Assembly: GCF_051401765.1 (NCBI RefSeq) | Contig: NW_027480504.1 | Coordinates: forward strand, 1,178,001 to 1,242,000 | Length of the DNA stretch: 64,000 bases | Source of the DNA: Calliopsis andreniformis | Taxonomy: Eukaryota; Arthropoda; Insecta; Hymenoptera; Andrenidae | Direction of reading: 5' to 3' | Shown: positions 11,126-23,895 of the stretch, one piece after another | How the letters are laid out: every line of letters starts with the position of its first letter | Numbering within the stretch: position 1 is the stretch's first letter | Position numbers and translations under genes: made by a program | The notes under the pieces: generated by a model | Database searches by the model: none | What the model was told of the DNA's origin: nothing | The model's input: only the letters and a program-made list of their open reading frames with translations

Positions 11126-11947
11126 ATTCTCAATCCTCAATCCTCAATCCTCAGACCTCAAACATCAATACTCAACCCTCGGTCCTCGTCCTCAATCCAC
11201 AACCCTCAATCCTCAATCCTCAGTCCTCAATCCTCAATGCTCAATCATCAATTCTCAATCCTCCATCCTCAATCATCAATCGTCAATCCTCAATTCTCAA
11301 TCCTCAATCCTCAATACTCAATCTTCAATCCTCAATCCTCGATTCTCAATCCTCAGTAATCAATCCTCAATGCTCAATCCACATTCTTCATTCCGCAATA
11401 CCCAATCCTCAATCCATAATACTCAATACTCAATCCTCAATTCTCAATGCTCAATCCTCAGCCCTCGGTCCTCAAACATCAATCCTCAACCCTCAGCCCT
11501 CATCCTCAATCCTCAATCCTCAATCCTCAATCCACAATCTTCAATCCTCAATACTCAATCTTCAATAATCAATACTCAATTCTCAATCCCCAATACTCAA
11601 TCCTCAATCGTCAATACTTAATCTCCAATCCTCAATCTTCAATCCTCAATCCTCAATCCTCAATCCTCAATCCCCAATACTCAATCTTCAATCCTCAATC
11701 CTCAATTCTCAATCCTCAATTCTGAATCCTCAAACCTCAATCCTCAATCCTCAATCCTCAATGTTCAATGCGCAATACCCAATCCTCAATCTTCAATCCT
11801 CAATCCTCAATCCTCAATCCTCAATCCTCTATCCTCAGTCCTCAATCCTCAATCCTCAGTCCTCAAACATCAAACCTGTGTCCTCAATCCTGAATCCTCA
11901 ATCTTCAGACCTCAGTCCTCAACAATCAGTTGTCAATTCTCAATCCT

Positions 11948-12038
11948 CAATAGAATATCATCAACTCACAGTTTTCAATACTCAATACTGAATCTGCAAT
12001 CTTCGAATCTCTATCCACAAACATCAATTCTCATCATT
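11948..12038 (+). repeat. Anchor core, subtype F
   Basis: Subtype F has TTTTCAATAC with CAAATCTC or CGAATCTC. This copy has CAACTCACAG, AATACTGAATCTGC and the end CATCATT. Confidence 0.88.
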
Positions 12039-12645
12039 CAACCCTCGACACTCAGTCCCCAATCCTCAATCTTCAATCCTCCATCCTCAATCCACAATCC
12101 TCGATCCTCAACCCCAATCCTCAATCCTTAATCTTCAATCCTCAATACTCAATCTTCAATAATCAATCCTCAATCCTCAATCCTCAATACTCAATCCTCA
12201 ATCGTCAATACTCAATCCCCAATCCTCAATCTTCAATCCTCAATCCTCAATCCTCCATCCTCAATCCTCAATCCTCAATCCTCAATCGTCAACCCTCAAT
12301 CCTCAATACTCAATCTTCAATCCTCAATCCTCAATCCTCAATCCTCAATCCTCAGTCCTCATTCTTCAATCCTCAATCTTCAATCCTCAATCTTCAATCC
12401 TCAATCCTCAGCCCTCATTCTCAATGCTCAATCCACAATCCTCAAACCTCAATCCTCAACCGTCAGTCCTCGTCCTCAACACTCAACCCTCAATCCTCAA
12501 TCCTCCCATCTTCAATCATCAATACTCAATCTTCAATCCTCAATCCTCAATCCTCAGTTCTCATACCTCAATCCTGAATCCTCAATCCTGAATCCTCAAT
12601 CTTCAGCCGTGAGTCCTCAACAATCAGTTGCCAATCCTCAATCCT

Positions 12646-12736
12646 CAATAGAATATCCTCAATTCACAGTTTTCAATACACAATACTCAATCTGCAATCT
12701 TCAGATCTCTATCCACAAACACCAATTCTCATCACT
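12646..12736 (+). repeat. Anchor core, subtype D
   Basis: D-type with AATAGAATATCC at its start and CACCAATTCTC. Its pre-box variant CAGCCGTGAGTCC is shared with 44.1, 55.4 and 63.3 kb. Confidence 0.9.
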
Positions 12737-13664
12737 CAACCCTGAATACTCAGTCCCTAATTCTCAATCTTCAATCCTCAATCCTCTATCCTCAATCCTC
12801 AATCCTCAATCTTAATCTTCAATCCTCAATACTCAATCTTCAATCCTCAATCCTCAATCCTCAATCCTCAATCCTCAATCTTCAATCCACAATACTCAAT
12901 CTTCAATCCCTAATCCTCAATTCTCAATCCTCAATCCTCAATCCTCAATCCTCAATCCTCAATCGTCAATCTTCAATCCTCAATACTCAATCTTCAATCC
13001 TCAATCCTCAATCCTCATTCTTCAATCCTCAACACCCAGTCCTCAATCTTCAAACCTCAATCCTCAGTCCTCAGTCCACAAACCTCAATCCTCAACCCTC
13101 AGCCCTCATCCTCAATCCTCAATCCTCAAACTTCAATCCTCAATCCTCAATCCTCAATTCTCAATCCTCAATCCTCAGTCCTCAGTCCTCAAACCTCTAC
13201 CCTCAACCCTTAGCCCTCATCCTCAATCCTAAATCCTCAATCCTCAATCCTCAATCCTCAATCTTCAATCCTCAATACTCAATCTGCAATCCTCAATCCT
13301 CAGTCCTCAGACTTCAAACACCAATACTCAACCCTCAGTCCTCGTCCTCAATCCACAACCCTCAATCCTCAATCCTCAATCATCAATCATTAATATTCAG
13401 TCTTCAATCCTTAATCCTCAAACCTCAATCCTCAATCCTCAATCCTCAGTCCTCAATCCTCAATCCTCAATCCTCAATCCTCAGTTCTCAGTCCTCAATC
13501 CTCAAACCTCAATCCTCAAACCTCCCATCTTCAATCATCAATACTCAATCTTCAATCATCAATCCTCAATCCTCAGTGCTCAAACCTCAATCCTGAATCC
13601 TCAATCCTGAATCCTCAATCTTCAGCCCTGAGTCCTCAACAATCAGTTGCCAATCCTCAATCCT

Positions 13665-13684
13665 CAATCGAATATCCTCAATTC
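13665..13684 (+). repeat. Truncated anchor core, subtype D
   Basis: A complete pre-box and the first heptamers (CAATCGAATATCCTCAATTC) join directly to plain heptamers of the 20.6-kb type. The remaining 70 bp or so of the core are missing, which suggests a recombination breakpoint. Confidence 0.8.
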
Positions 13685-14392
13685 TCAATCCTCAATCCTC
13701 AATCATCAATCCTTAATCCTCAATCCTCAAACCTCAATTCTCAATACTCAATCTTCAATCCTAAATCCTCAATTCTCAATCCTCAATAATGAATCCTCAA
13801 ACCTCAATCCTCAATCCTCAATCTTCAGTCCTCAATCCTCAATCCTCAGTCCTCAATCCACAATCATCAATCCTCAATCCTCATTCCTCAATCCTCAATC
13901 CTCATTCTTCAATCCTCAATGCCCAGTCCTCAATCTTCAATCCTCAATCCTCAATCCTCAATTCTCAATCCTCAATCCTCAATCATCAATACTCAATTTT
14001 CAATCCTCAATCCTCAATCCTCAATCCTCAATACTGAATCCTCAAACCTCAATACTCTATCCTCAATCCTCAATCCTCATTCTTCAATCCTCAATACCCA
14101 AAACTCAATCTTCAATCCTCAATCCTCAATCCTCAATTCTCAATCCTCAATCCTCAATCCTCAGACCTCAAACATCAATACTCAACCCTCGGTCCTCGTC
14201 CTCAATCCACAACCCTCAATCCTCAATCCTCAACCCTCAATCCTCAATCATCCCATCTTCAATCATCAATACTCAATCTTCAATCATCAATCCTCAATCC
14301 TCAGTCCTCAAACCTCAATCCTGAATCCTCAATCCTGAATCCTCAATCTTCAGCCCTGAGTCCTCAACAATCAGTTGCCAATCCTCAATCCT

Positions 14393-14483
14393 CAATCGAA
14401 TATCCTCAATTCACAGTTTTCAATACACAATACTCAATCTGCAATCTTCAGATCTCTATCCACAAACATCAATTCTCATCACT
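14393..14483 (+). repeat. Anchor core, subtype D
   Basis: Standard D core with pre-box end AATCAGTTGCC. Confidence 0.9.
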
Positions 14484-15277
14484 CAACCCTGAATACTCAG
14501 TCCCTAATCCTCAATCTTCAATCCCCAATCCTCAATCCTCAATCCTCAATCCTCAATCTTAATCTTCAATCCTCAATACACAGTCTTCAATCCTCAATCC
14601 TCAATCCTCAATCCTCAATCCTCAATCCTCAATCTTCCATCCTCATTCTTCAATCCTCAATACCCAATCCTCAATCTTCAATCCTCAATCCTCAATCCTC
14701 AATCCTCAATCCTCAATCCTCAACTTTCAATCCTCAATACTCAATCTTCAATCCTCAATCCTCAATACTCAATCTTCCATCCTCAATCCTCAATCCTCAT
14801 TTCTCAATGCTCAATCCTCAATCCTCAATCCTCAACCATCAATGTTCAATCCTCAATACTCAATCTGCAATCCTCAATCCTCAATCCTCAATCCTCAATC
14901 CTCATTCTTCAATCCTCAATGCCCAGTCCTCAATCTTCAATATTCAATCCTCAATCCTCAATTCTCAATCCTGAATCCTCAGTCCTCAATCCACAATCCT
15001 CAATCCTGAAACCTCAATCGTCAATCGTCAGCCCTCGTCCTCAATCCTCAACACTCAATCCTCAATCCTCAATATTCAATCATCAATACTCAATCTTCAA
15101 TCCTCAATCCTCAATCCTCAATCCTCAATCCTCAATTCTCAGTCCTCAATCCTCAACTCTCAATCCTCAATCCTCAATCATCAATACTCAATCTTCAATC
15201 CTCAATCCTCAATCCTCAATCCTCAATACTGAATCCTCAAACCTCAATACTCTATCCTCAATCCTCAATCCTCATTC

Positions 15278-16900
15278 TTGAATCCTCAATACCCAAAACT
15301 CAATCTTCAATCCTCAATCCTCAATCCTCAATTCTCAATCCTCAATCCTCAATCCTCAGACCTCAAACATCAATACTCAACCCTCGGTCCCCATCCTCAA
15401 TCCACAACCCTCAATCCTCAGTCCTCAGTCCTCTATCCTGAATCCTCAATCCTCAAACCTCAATCCTCAACCGTCAGTCCCCGTCGTCAATCCTCAAACA
15501 TGAATCCTCAATCCTCAGACTTCAATCATCAATACTGTATCTTCAATCCTCAATCCTCAAACCTCATTCCTCAATCCTCAATCCTCATTCTTCAATCATC
15601 AATACTGTATCTTCAATCCTCAATCCTCAAACCTCATTCCTCAATCCTCAATCCTCATTCTTCAATCCTCATTCTTCAATCCCCAACACCCAATCTTCAA
15701 TCTTCAATCCTCAATCCTCAACTCTCAATCCTCAATCCTCAGTCCTCAGTCCACAAACCTCAATCCTCAACCCTCAGCCCTCATCCTCATTCCTCAATCC
15801 TCATACCTCAATCCTCAATCCTCAATCCTCAATTCTCAATCCTCAATCCTCAGTCCTCAGTCCTCAAACCTCTACCCTCAACCCTCAGCCCTCATCCTCA
15901 ATCCTCAATCCTCAATCCTCAATCCTCAGTCCTCAATCCACAATCCTCAATCCTCAAACCTCAATCCTCAATACTCAACACTCAATCCTCAATCCTCAAT
16001 ATTCAATCATCAATACTCAATCTTCAATCCTCAATCCTCAATTCTCAGTCCTCAATACTCAATCCTCAATCGTCAATCCTCAATCCCCAATCCTCAATAT
16101 TCAATCCTCGATCCTCAATCCTCAATCCTCAGTCCTCAATCTTCAATCCTCAATACTCAATCTTCCATCCTCAATCCTCAATCCTCAATCCTCAATGCTC
16201 AATCCTCAATCCTCCATCCTCAACCATCAACCTTCAATCCTCAATACTCAATCTGCAATCCTCAATCTTCAATCCTCAATCCTCAATACTCATTCTTCAG
16301 TCCTCAATGCCCAGTCCTCAATCTTCAATCCTCAATCCTCAATCCTCAATTCTCAATCCTCAATCCTCAATCATCAATACTCAATTTTCAATCCTCCATC
16401 CTCAATCCTCAATCCTCAATACTGAATCCTCAAACCTCAATACTCTATCCTCAATCCTCAATCCTCATTCTTCAATCCTCAATACCCAAAACTCGATCTT
16501 CAATCATCAAACCTCAATCCTCAATTCTCAATCCTCAATCCTCAATCCTCAGACCTCAAACATCAATACTCAACCTTCGGTCCTCGTCCTCAATCCACAA
16601 CCCTCAATACTCAATCCTCAGTCCTCTATCCTCAATCCTCAATCCTCAAACCTCAATCCTCAATCCTCAGTCCTCATTCTTCAACCCTCAATACCCAATC
16701 CTCAATCTTCAATCCTCAATCCTCAATCCTCAATCTTCAATCCTCAGTCCCCAGTCCTCAATCTTCAACCCTCAATTCTCAATCCTCAATCCTCGATCCT
16801 CAGTCCTCAATCCTCAATCCTCAATCCTCAATCCTCAATCTTCAATCCTCAATACTCAATCTCCAATCCTCAAACCTCAGTCCTCAAACCTCAATTCTGA
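15278..16900 (+). other. Repeat-encoded ORF (540 aa), not called as a gene
   Basis: The counterpart at 18,254-19,576 is shorter by the 300-bp deletion but ends at the same TGA. The deletion is in frame (100 codons) by length alone; since other frames are also open here, this gives no evidence of coding. Confidence 0.8.
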
Positions 16901-16989
16901 ATCCTCAAATCTCAATTCTGAATCCTCAATCCTGAACCCTCAATCTTCAGCTCTCAGTCCTCAACAATCAGTTGTCAATCCTCAATCCT

Positions 16990-17080
16990 CAATAGAATAT
17001 ACTCAATTCACAGTTTTCAATACACAATACTCAATCTGCGATCTTCAAATCTCTATCCACAAACATCAATTCTCATCACT
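16990..17080 (+). repeat. Anchor core, subtype F
   Basis: Begins AATAGAATATACTC, with CAATACACAATACTC and CTGCGATCTTC. The next core lies only 266 bp away, the shortest spacing in the window apart from the 255 bp at 63,084-63,343. Confidence 0.88.
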
Positions 17081-17255
17081 CAACCCTCAACACTCAGTCC
17101 TCAATGTTCAATCCTCAATCCTCAATCATCAATCCTCAATCCTCAATCCTCAATCCTCAATCCTCAGTCCTCAAACCTTTATCCTGAATCCTCAATCCTG
17201 AATCCTCAATCTTCAGCCCTCAGTCCTCAACAATCAGTTGTCAATCCTCAATCCT

Positions 17256-17346
17256 CAATGGAATATCATCAATTCACAGTTTTCAATACTCAATACACAA
17301 TCTGCAATCTTCAAATCTCTATCCACAAACATCAATTCTCATCACT
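17256..17346 (+). repeat. Anchor core, subtype F
   Basis: Begins AATGGAATATCATC, with AATACTCAATACACAATC. It is followed directly by AACACTCCGTCCCC. Confidence 0.88.
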
Positions 17347-19665
17347 CAACACTCCGTCCCCAATCCTCAATCTTCAATCCTCAATCCTCATTCGTCAATC
17401 CTCAACCCTCAACTTTCAATCCTCAATACTCAATCTTCAATCCTCAATACTCAATCCTCAATCCTCAATCCTCAGTCCACAATCCACAATCCTCAATCCT
17501 CAAACCTCAATCGTCAATCGTCAGCCCTCGTCCTCAATCCTCAACACTCAATCCTCAATCCTCAAAATTCAATCACCAATACTAAATCTTCAATCCTCAA
17601 TCCTCAATCTTCAATCCTCAATCCTCAATTCTCAGTCCTCAATACTCAATCCTCAATCGTCAAACCTCAATCCCCAATCCTCAATCTTCAATCCTCGATC
17701 CTCAATCCTCAACCCTCAATCCTCAATCTTCAATCCTCAATACTCAATCTTCAATCCTCAATCCTCAATCCTCAATCCTCAATCCTCAATGCTCAATCCT
17801 CAATCCTCAATCCTCAACCATCAATCTTCAATCCTCAATTCTCAATCTGCAATCGTCAATCCTCAATCCTCAATCCTCAATCCTCATTCTTCAATACTCA
17901 ATGCCCAGTCCTCAATCTTCAATCCTCAATCCTCAATCCTCAATTCTCTATCCTCAATCCTCAATCATCAATCCTTAATCCTCAATCCTCAAACCTCAAT
18001 TCTCAATACTCAATCTTCAATCCTAAATCCTCAATTCTCAATCCTCAATATTCAATCATCAATACTCAATCTTCAATCCTCAATCCTCAATCCTCAATCC
18101 TCAATCCTCAATTCTCAGTCCTCAATCCTCAACTCTCAATCCTCAATCCTCAATCATCAATACTCAATCTTCAATCCTCAATCCTCAATCCTCAATCCTC
18201 AATACTGAATCCTCAAACCTCAATACTCTATCCTCAATCCTCAATCCTCATTCTTGAATCCTCAATACCCAAAACTCAATCTTCAATCCTCAATCCTCAA
18301 TCCTCAATTCTCAATCCTCAATCCTCAATCCTCAGACCTCAAACATCAATACTCAACCCTCGGTCCCCGTCCTCAATCCACAACCCTCAATCCTCAGTCC
18401 TCAGTCCTCTATCCTGAATCCTCAATCCTCAAACCTCAATCCTCAACCGTCAGTCCCCGTCGTCAATCCTCAAACATGAATCCTCAATCCTCAGACTTCA
18501 ATCATCAATACTGTATCTTCAATCCTCAATCCTCAAACCTCATTCCTCAATCCTCAATCCTCATTCTTCAATCATCAATACTGTATCTTCAATCCTCAAT
18601 CCTCAAACCTCATTCCTCAATCCTCAATCCTCATTCTTCAATCCTCATTCTTCAATCCCCAACACCCAATCTTCAATCTTCAATCCTCAATCCTCAACTC
18701 TCAATCCTCAATCCTCAGTCCTCAGTCCACAAACCTCAATCCTCAACCCTCAGCCCTCATCCTCATTCCTCAATCCTCATACATCAATCCTCAATCCTCA
18801 ATCCTCAATTCTCAATCCTCAATCCTCAGTCCTCAGTCCTCAAACCTCTACCCTCAACCCTCAGCCCTCATCCTCAATCCTCAATCCTCAATCCTCAATC
18901 CTCAGTCCTCAATCCACAATCCTCAATCCTCAAACCTCAATCCTCAATACTCAACACTCAATCCTCAATCCTCAATATTCAATCATCAATACTCAATCTT
19001 CAATCCTCAATCCTCAATTCTCAGTCCTCAATACTCAATCCTCAATCGTCAATCCTCAATCCCCAATCCTCAATATTCAATCCTCGATCCTCAATCCTCA
19101 ATCCTCAATCCTCAATCTTCAATCCTCAATACTCAATCTTCCATCCTCAATCCTCAATCCTCAATCCTCAATGCTCAATCCTCAATCCTCCATCCTCAAC
19201 CATCAACCTTCAATCCTCAATACTCAATCTGCAATCCTCAATCTTCAATCCTCAATCCTCAATACTCATTCTTCAGTCCTCAATGCCCAGTCCTCAATCT
19301 TCAATCCTCAATCCTCAATCCTCAATTCTCAATCCTCAATCCTCAATCATCAATACTCAATTTTCAATCCTCCATCCTCAATCCTCAATCCTCAATACTG
19401 AATCCTCAAACCTCAATACTCTATCCTCAATCCTCAATCCTCATTCTTCAATCCTCAATACCCAAAACTCGATCTTCAATCATCAAACCTCAATCCTCAA
19501 TCCTCAATCCTCAATCTTCAATCCTCAATACTCAATCTCCAATCCTCAAACCTCAGTCCTCAAACCTCAATTCTGAATCCTCAAATCTCAATTCTGAATC
19601 CTCAATCCTGAACCCTCAATCTTCAGCTCTCAGTCCTCAACAATCAGTTGTCAATCCTCAATCCT

Positions 19666-19756
19666 CAATAGAATATACTCAATTCACAGTTTTCAATACA
19701 CAATACTCAATCTGCAATCTTCAAATCTCTATCCACAAACATCAATTCTCATCACT
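19666..19756 (+). repeat. Anchor core, subtype F
   Basis: Counterpart of 16,990 in the second 2.98-kb unit, with CTGCAATCTTC instead of CTGCGATCTTC. Confidence 0.88.
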
Positions 19757-19876
19757 CAACCCTCAACACTCAGTCCTCAATGTTCAATCCTCAATCCTCA
19801 ATCATCAATCCTCAATCCTCAATCCTCAATCCTCAATCCTCAGTCCTCAAACCTTTATCCTGAATCCTCAATCCTG

Positions 19877-20883
19877 AATCCTCAATCTTCAGCCCTCAGT
19901 CCTCAACAATCAGTTGTCAATCCTCAATCCTCAATGGAATATCATCAATTCACAGTTTTCAATACTCAATACACAATCTGCAATCTTCAAATCTCTATCC
20001 ACAAACATCAATTCTCATCACTCAACACTCAACACTCCGTCCCCAATCCTCAATCTTCAATCCTCAATCCTCATTCGTCAATCCTCAACCCTCAACTTTC
20101 AATCCTCAATACTCAATCTTCAATCCTCAATACTCAATCCTCAATCCTCAATCCTCAGTCCACAATCCACAATCCTCAATCCTCAAACCTCAATCGTCAA
20201 TCGTCAGCCCTCGTCCTCAATCCTCAACACTCAATCCTCAATCCTCAAAATTCAATCACCAATACTAAATCTTCAATCCTCAATCCTCAATCTTCAATCC
20301 TCAATCCTCAATTCTCAGTCCTCAATACTCAATCCTCAATCGTCAAACCTCAATCCCCAATCCTCAATCTTCAATCCTCGATCCTCAATCCTCAACCCTC
20401 AATCCTCAATCTTCAATCCTCAATACTCAATCTTCAATCCTCAATCCTCAATCCTCAATCCTCAATCCTCAATGCTCAATCCTCAATCCTCAATCCTCAA
20501 CCATCAATCTTCAATCCTCAATACTCAATCTGCAATCGTCAATCCTCAATCCTCAATCCTCAATCCTCATTCTTCAATACTCAATGCCCAGTCCTCAATC
20601 TTCAATCCTCAATCCTCAATCCTCAATTCTCTATCCTCAATCCTCAATCATCAATCCTTAATCCTCAATCCTCAAACCTCAATTCTCAATACTCAATCTT
20701 CAATCCTAAATCCTCAATTCTCAATCCTCAATACTGAATCCTCAAACCTCAATCCTCAATCCTCAATCTTCAGTCCTCAATCCTCAATCCTCAGTCCTCA
20801 ATCCACAATCATCAATCCTCAATCCTCATTCCTCAATCCTCAATACTCAATCCTCAATCCTCATTCTTCAATCCTCAATACCC
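19877..20883 (+). repeat. 1,007-bp tandem duplication, unit 1
   Basis: Starts at the AATCCTCAATCTTCAG pre-box segment and carries the F anchor at 19,932. It overlaps the end of the 2.98-kb unit 2. Confidence 0.85.
19932..20022 (+). repeat. Anchor core, subtype F
   Basis: Counterpart of 17,256. It is followed by an additional CTCAACA unit before ACTCCGTCC. Confidence 0.88.
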
Positions 20884-21890
20884 AATCCTCAATCTTCAGC
20901 CCTCAGTCCTCAACAATCAGTTGTCAATCCTCAATCCTCAATGGAATATCATCAATTCACAGTTTTCAATACTCAATACTCAATCTGCAATCTTCAAATC
21001 TCTATCCACAAACATCAATTCTCATCACTCAACACTCAACACTCCGTCCCCAATCCTCAATCTTCAATCCTCAATCCTCATTCCTCAATCCTCAACCCTC
21101 AACTTTCAATCCTCAATACTCAATCTTCAATCCTCAATACTCAATCCTCAATCCTCAATCCTCAGTCCACAATCCACAATCCTCAATCCTCAAACCTCAA
21201 TCGTCAATCGTCAGCCCTCGTCCTCAATCCTCAACACTCAATCCTCAATCCTCAAAATTCAATCACCAATACTAAATCTTCAATCCTCAATCCTCAATCT
21301 TCAATCCTCAATCCTCAATTCTCAGTCCTCAATACTCAATCCTCAATCGTCAAACCTCAATCCCCAATCCTCAATCTTCAATCCTCGATCCTCAATCCTC
21401 AACCCTCAATCCTCAATATTCAATCCTCAATACTCAATCTTCAATCCTCAATCCTCAATCCTCAATCCTCAATCCTCAATGCTCAATCCTCAATCCTCAA
21501 TCCTCAACCATCAATCTTCAATCCTCAATACTCAATCTGCAATCGTCAATCCTCAATTCTCAATCCTCAATCCTCATTCTTCAATACTCAATGCCCAGTC
21601 CTCAATCTTCAATCCTCAATCCTCAATCCTCAATTCTCAATCCTCAATCCTCAATCATCAATCCTTAATCCTCAATCCTCAAACCTCAATTCTCAATACT
21701 CAATCTTCAATCCTAAATCCTCAATTCTCAATCCTCAATAATGAATCCTCAAACCTCAATCCTCAATCCTCAATCTTCAGTCCTCAATCCTCAATCCTCA
21801 GTCCTCAATCCACAATCATCAATCCTCAATCCTCATTCCTCAATCCTCAATCCTCATTCCTCAATCCTCATTCTTCAATCCTCAACACCC
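20884..21890 (+). repeat. 1,007-bp tandem duplication, unit 2
   Basis: Carries the F anchor at 20,939. The junction near 20,884 joins a CATTCTTCAATCC run directly to the middle of a pre-box, as expected from an exchange inside the shared AATCCTCAATCTTCAG. This unit leads into the second copy of the 1-8 kb locus. Confidence 0.83.
20939..21029 (+). repeat. Anchor core, subtype F
   Basis: Lies 1,007 bp after the previous F core and has AATACTCAATACTCAATC. Its last three bases correspond to window positions 1-3. Confidence 0.88.
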
Positions 21891-22143
21891 AATCCTCAAA
21901 CTTCAATCCTCAATCCTCAATTCTCAATTCTCAATCCTCCATCCTCAATCATTAATCTTCAATCCTCGATCCTCAATCCTCAACACCCAATCCTCAATCT
22001 TCAATCCTCAATACTCAATCTTCAATCCTCAATCCTCAATCCTCAATCCTCAATCTTCAATCCTCAATACTCAATATTCAATCCTCAATCCTCAATCCTC
22101 AATCCTCAATCCTCAATCCTCAATCCTCAATCTTCAATCCTCA

Positions 22144-22730
22144 ATACTCAGTCTTCAATCCTCAATCCTCAACCCTCACTCCTCAATTCTCAATCCTCAA
22201 TCCTCAATCCTCAGACCTCAAACAGCAATACGCAACCCTCAGTCCTCGTCCTCAATCCACAACCATCAATACTCAATCCTCAATCTTCAATCATCAATAT
22301 TCAATCTTCAGTCCTCAATCCTCAATCCTCAATCCTCAATCCTCAATCCTCAATCCTCAATCTTCAACCCTCAGTCCCAAATCCTCAATCTTCAATCATC
22401 AATACTCAATCTTCAATCCTCAATCCTCAATCCTCAGTCCTCAAACCTCAATCCTGAATCCTCAATCCTGAATCCTCAATCTTCAGCCCTGAGTCCTCAA
22501 CAATCAGTAGTAAATCCTCAATCCTCAGTAGAATATCCTCAATTCACAGTTTTCAACACTCAATACTCGATCTGCAATCTTCAAACTACTATGCACAAAC
22601 ATCAATTCTCATCACTCGAACCTCAACACTCAGTCCTCAATGTCCAATCCTCAATCCTCACATCTCAATCTTCAATCCTCAATACTGTACCTTCAATCCT
22701 CAATCCTCAATCCTCAATCCTCAATCCTCA
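22144..22730 (+). repeat. 587-bp tandem duplication, unit 1 (second locus)
   Basis: Counterpart of 1,118-1,704, holding the A anchor at 22,526. Confidence 0.78.
22526..22616 (+). repeat. Anchor core, subtype A
   Basis: Counterpart of 1,500, sharing AGTAGTAAATCC before it and CTCGAACC after it. Confidence 0.9.
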
Positions 22731-23317
22731 ATACTCAGTCTTCAATCCTCAATCCTCAACCCTCACTCCTCAATTCTCAATCCTCAATCCTCAATCCTCA
22801 GACCTCAAACAGCAATACTCAACCCTCAGTCCTCGTCCTCAATCCACAACCATCAATACTCAATCCTCAATCTTCAATCATCAATATCCAATCTTCAGTC
22901 CTCAATCCTCAATCCTCAATCCTCAATTCTCAATCCTCAATCCTCAATCTTCAACCCTCAGTCCCAAATCCTCAATCTTCAATCATCAATACTCAATCTT
23001 CAATCCTCAACCCTCAATCCTCAGTCCTCAAACCTCAATCATGAATCCTCATTCCTGAATCCTCAATCTTCAGCCCTGAGTCCTCAACAATCAGTAGTCA
23101 ATCCTCAATCCTCAGTAGAATATCCTCAATTCACAGTTTTCAACACTCAATACTCGATCTGCAAACTTCAAACTACTATGCACAAACATCAATTCTCATC
23201 ACTCAAACCTCAACACTCAGTCCTCAATGTCCAATCCTCAATCCTCACATCTCAATCTTCAATCCTCAATACTGTACCTTCAATCCTCAATCCTCAATCC
23301 TCAATCCTCAATCCTCA
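22731..23317 (+). repeat. 587-bp tandem duplication, unit 2 (second locus)
   Basis: Counterpart of 1,705-2,291, holding the A anchor at 23,113. Confidence 0.78.
23113..23203 (+). repeat. Anchor core, subtype A
   Basis: Counterpart of 2,087 with a private change, CTGCAAACTTC for CTGCAATCTTC. Confidence 0.9.
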
Positions 23318-23511
23318 ATACTCAATCCTCAGTCCTCAATCCTCAATCCTCAATCTTCAATCCTCAATACTCAATCTTCAATCCTCAATCCTCAATCCTC
23401 AATCCTCAATCATCAATCCTCAATCATCAATCCTCAATCTTCAATACTCAATCCTCAACCCTCAATCCTCAATCCTCAATACTCAACCATCAATCCTCAA
23501 TTCTCAATACT

Positions 23512-23546
23512 CAATAGAATATCCTGAATTCTCAGGATTCTATACT
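23512..23546 (+). repeat. Anchor 5' remnant carrying a hairpin
   Basis: Counterpart of 2,486-2,520 in the second locus. Confidence 0.65.
23514..23543. other. Inverted repeat, potential hairpin or cruciform
   Basis: Same 12-bp arms, AT bulge and ATTC loop as at 2,488-2,517, unchanged between the two loci. The three related copies at 10.0, 42.9 and 53.9 kb have two arm mismatches. Confidence 0.75.
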
Positions 23547-23804
23547 CAAACCTCGCTCCTCAACCCTCAGCCCTCATTCTCAACCCTCAAACCACAATCC
23601 TCAAACCTCAATCCTCAACCGTCAGCCCTCGTCCTCAATCCTCAACCATCAATCCTCAATCCTACTATCTTCAATCATCAATACTCATTCTTCAATCCTC
23701 AATCCTCAATCCTCAGTCCTCAAACCACAATCCTGAATCCTCAATCCTGAATCCTCAATCCTCAGCCCTGAGTCCTTAACAATCAGTTGTCAATCCTCAA
23801 TCCT

Positions 23805-23895
23805 CAATAGAATATCCTCAATTCACAGTTTTCAACACTCAATACTCAATCTGCAATCTTCAGATCTCTATCCACAAACATCAATTCTCAACACT
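23805..23895 (+). repeat. Anchor core, subtype C
   Basis: Counterpart of 2,779. The pre-box has CCTGAGTCCTTAACAATC. Confidence 0.9.

Larger units (their letters stand above)
10414..15067 (+). repeat. Mosaic satellite region
   Basis: Short modules shared piecemeal with other blocks. 11.75-12.0 kb matches 43.5 and 54.5 kb (landmark AAACCTGTGTCC). 12.6-12.8 kb matches 44.1, 55.4 and 63.3 kb. 13.68-14.0 kb matches 20.6-20.9 and 21.6-21.9 kb. No single long block covers it, and no gene or foreign insert is seen. Confidence 0.75.
15068..18043 (+). repeat. 2.98-kb tandem repeat, unit 1
   Basis: Unit 1 of a direct pair with period 2,976. It contains F anchors at 16,990 and 17,256. Inside it, 15.54-15.66 kb is a short local repeat of an AATACTGTATCTTC segment. 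Confidence 0.88.
18044..20732 (+). repeat. 2.98-kb tandem repeat, unit 2, with 300-bp deletion
   Basis: Aligns with unit 1 at offset 2,976 up to about 19,500, then at offset 2,676. About 300 bp matching roughly 16,525-16,825 is absent. The F anchors recur at 19,666 and 19,932. Confidence 0.88.

Noticed and set aside
17000..17300. CENP-B-box-like centromere protein site in the anchors
   Set aside because: I looked for a TTCG...CGGG pattern and saw none; CG dinucleotides are rare and GGG is absent from the cores.
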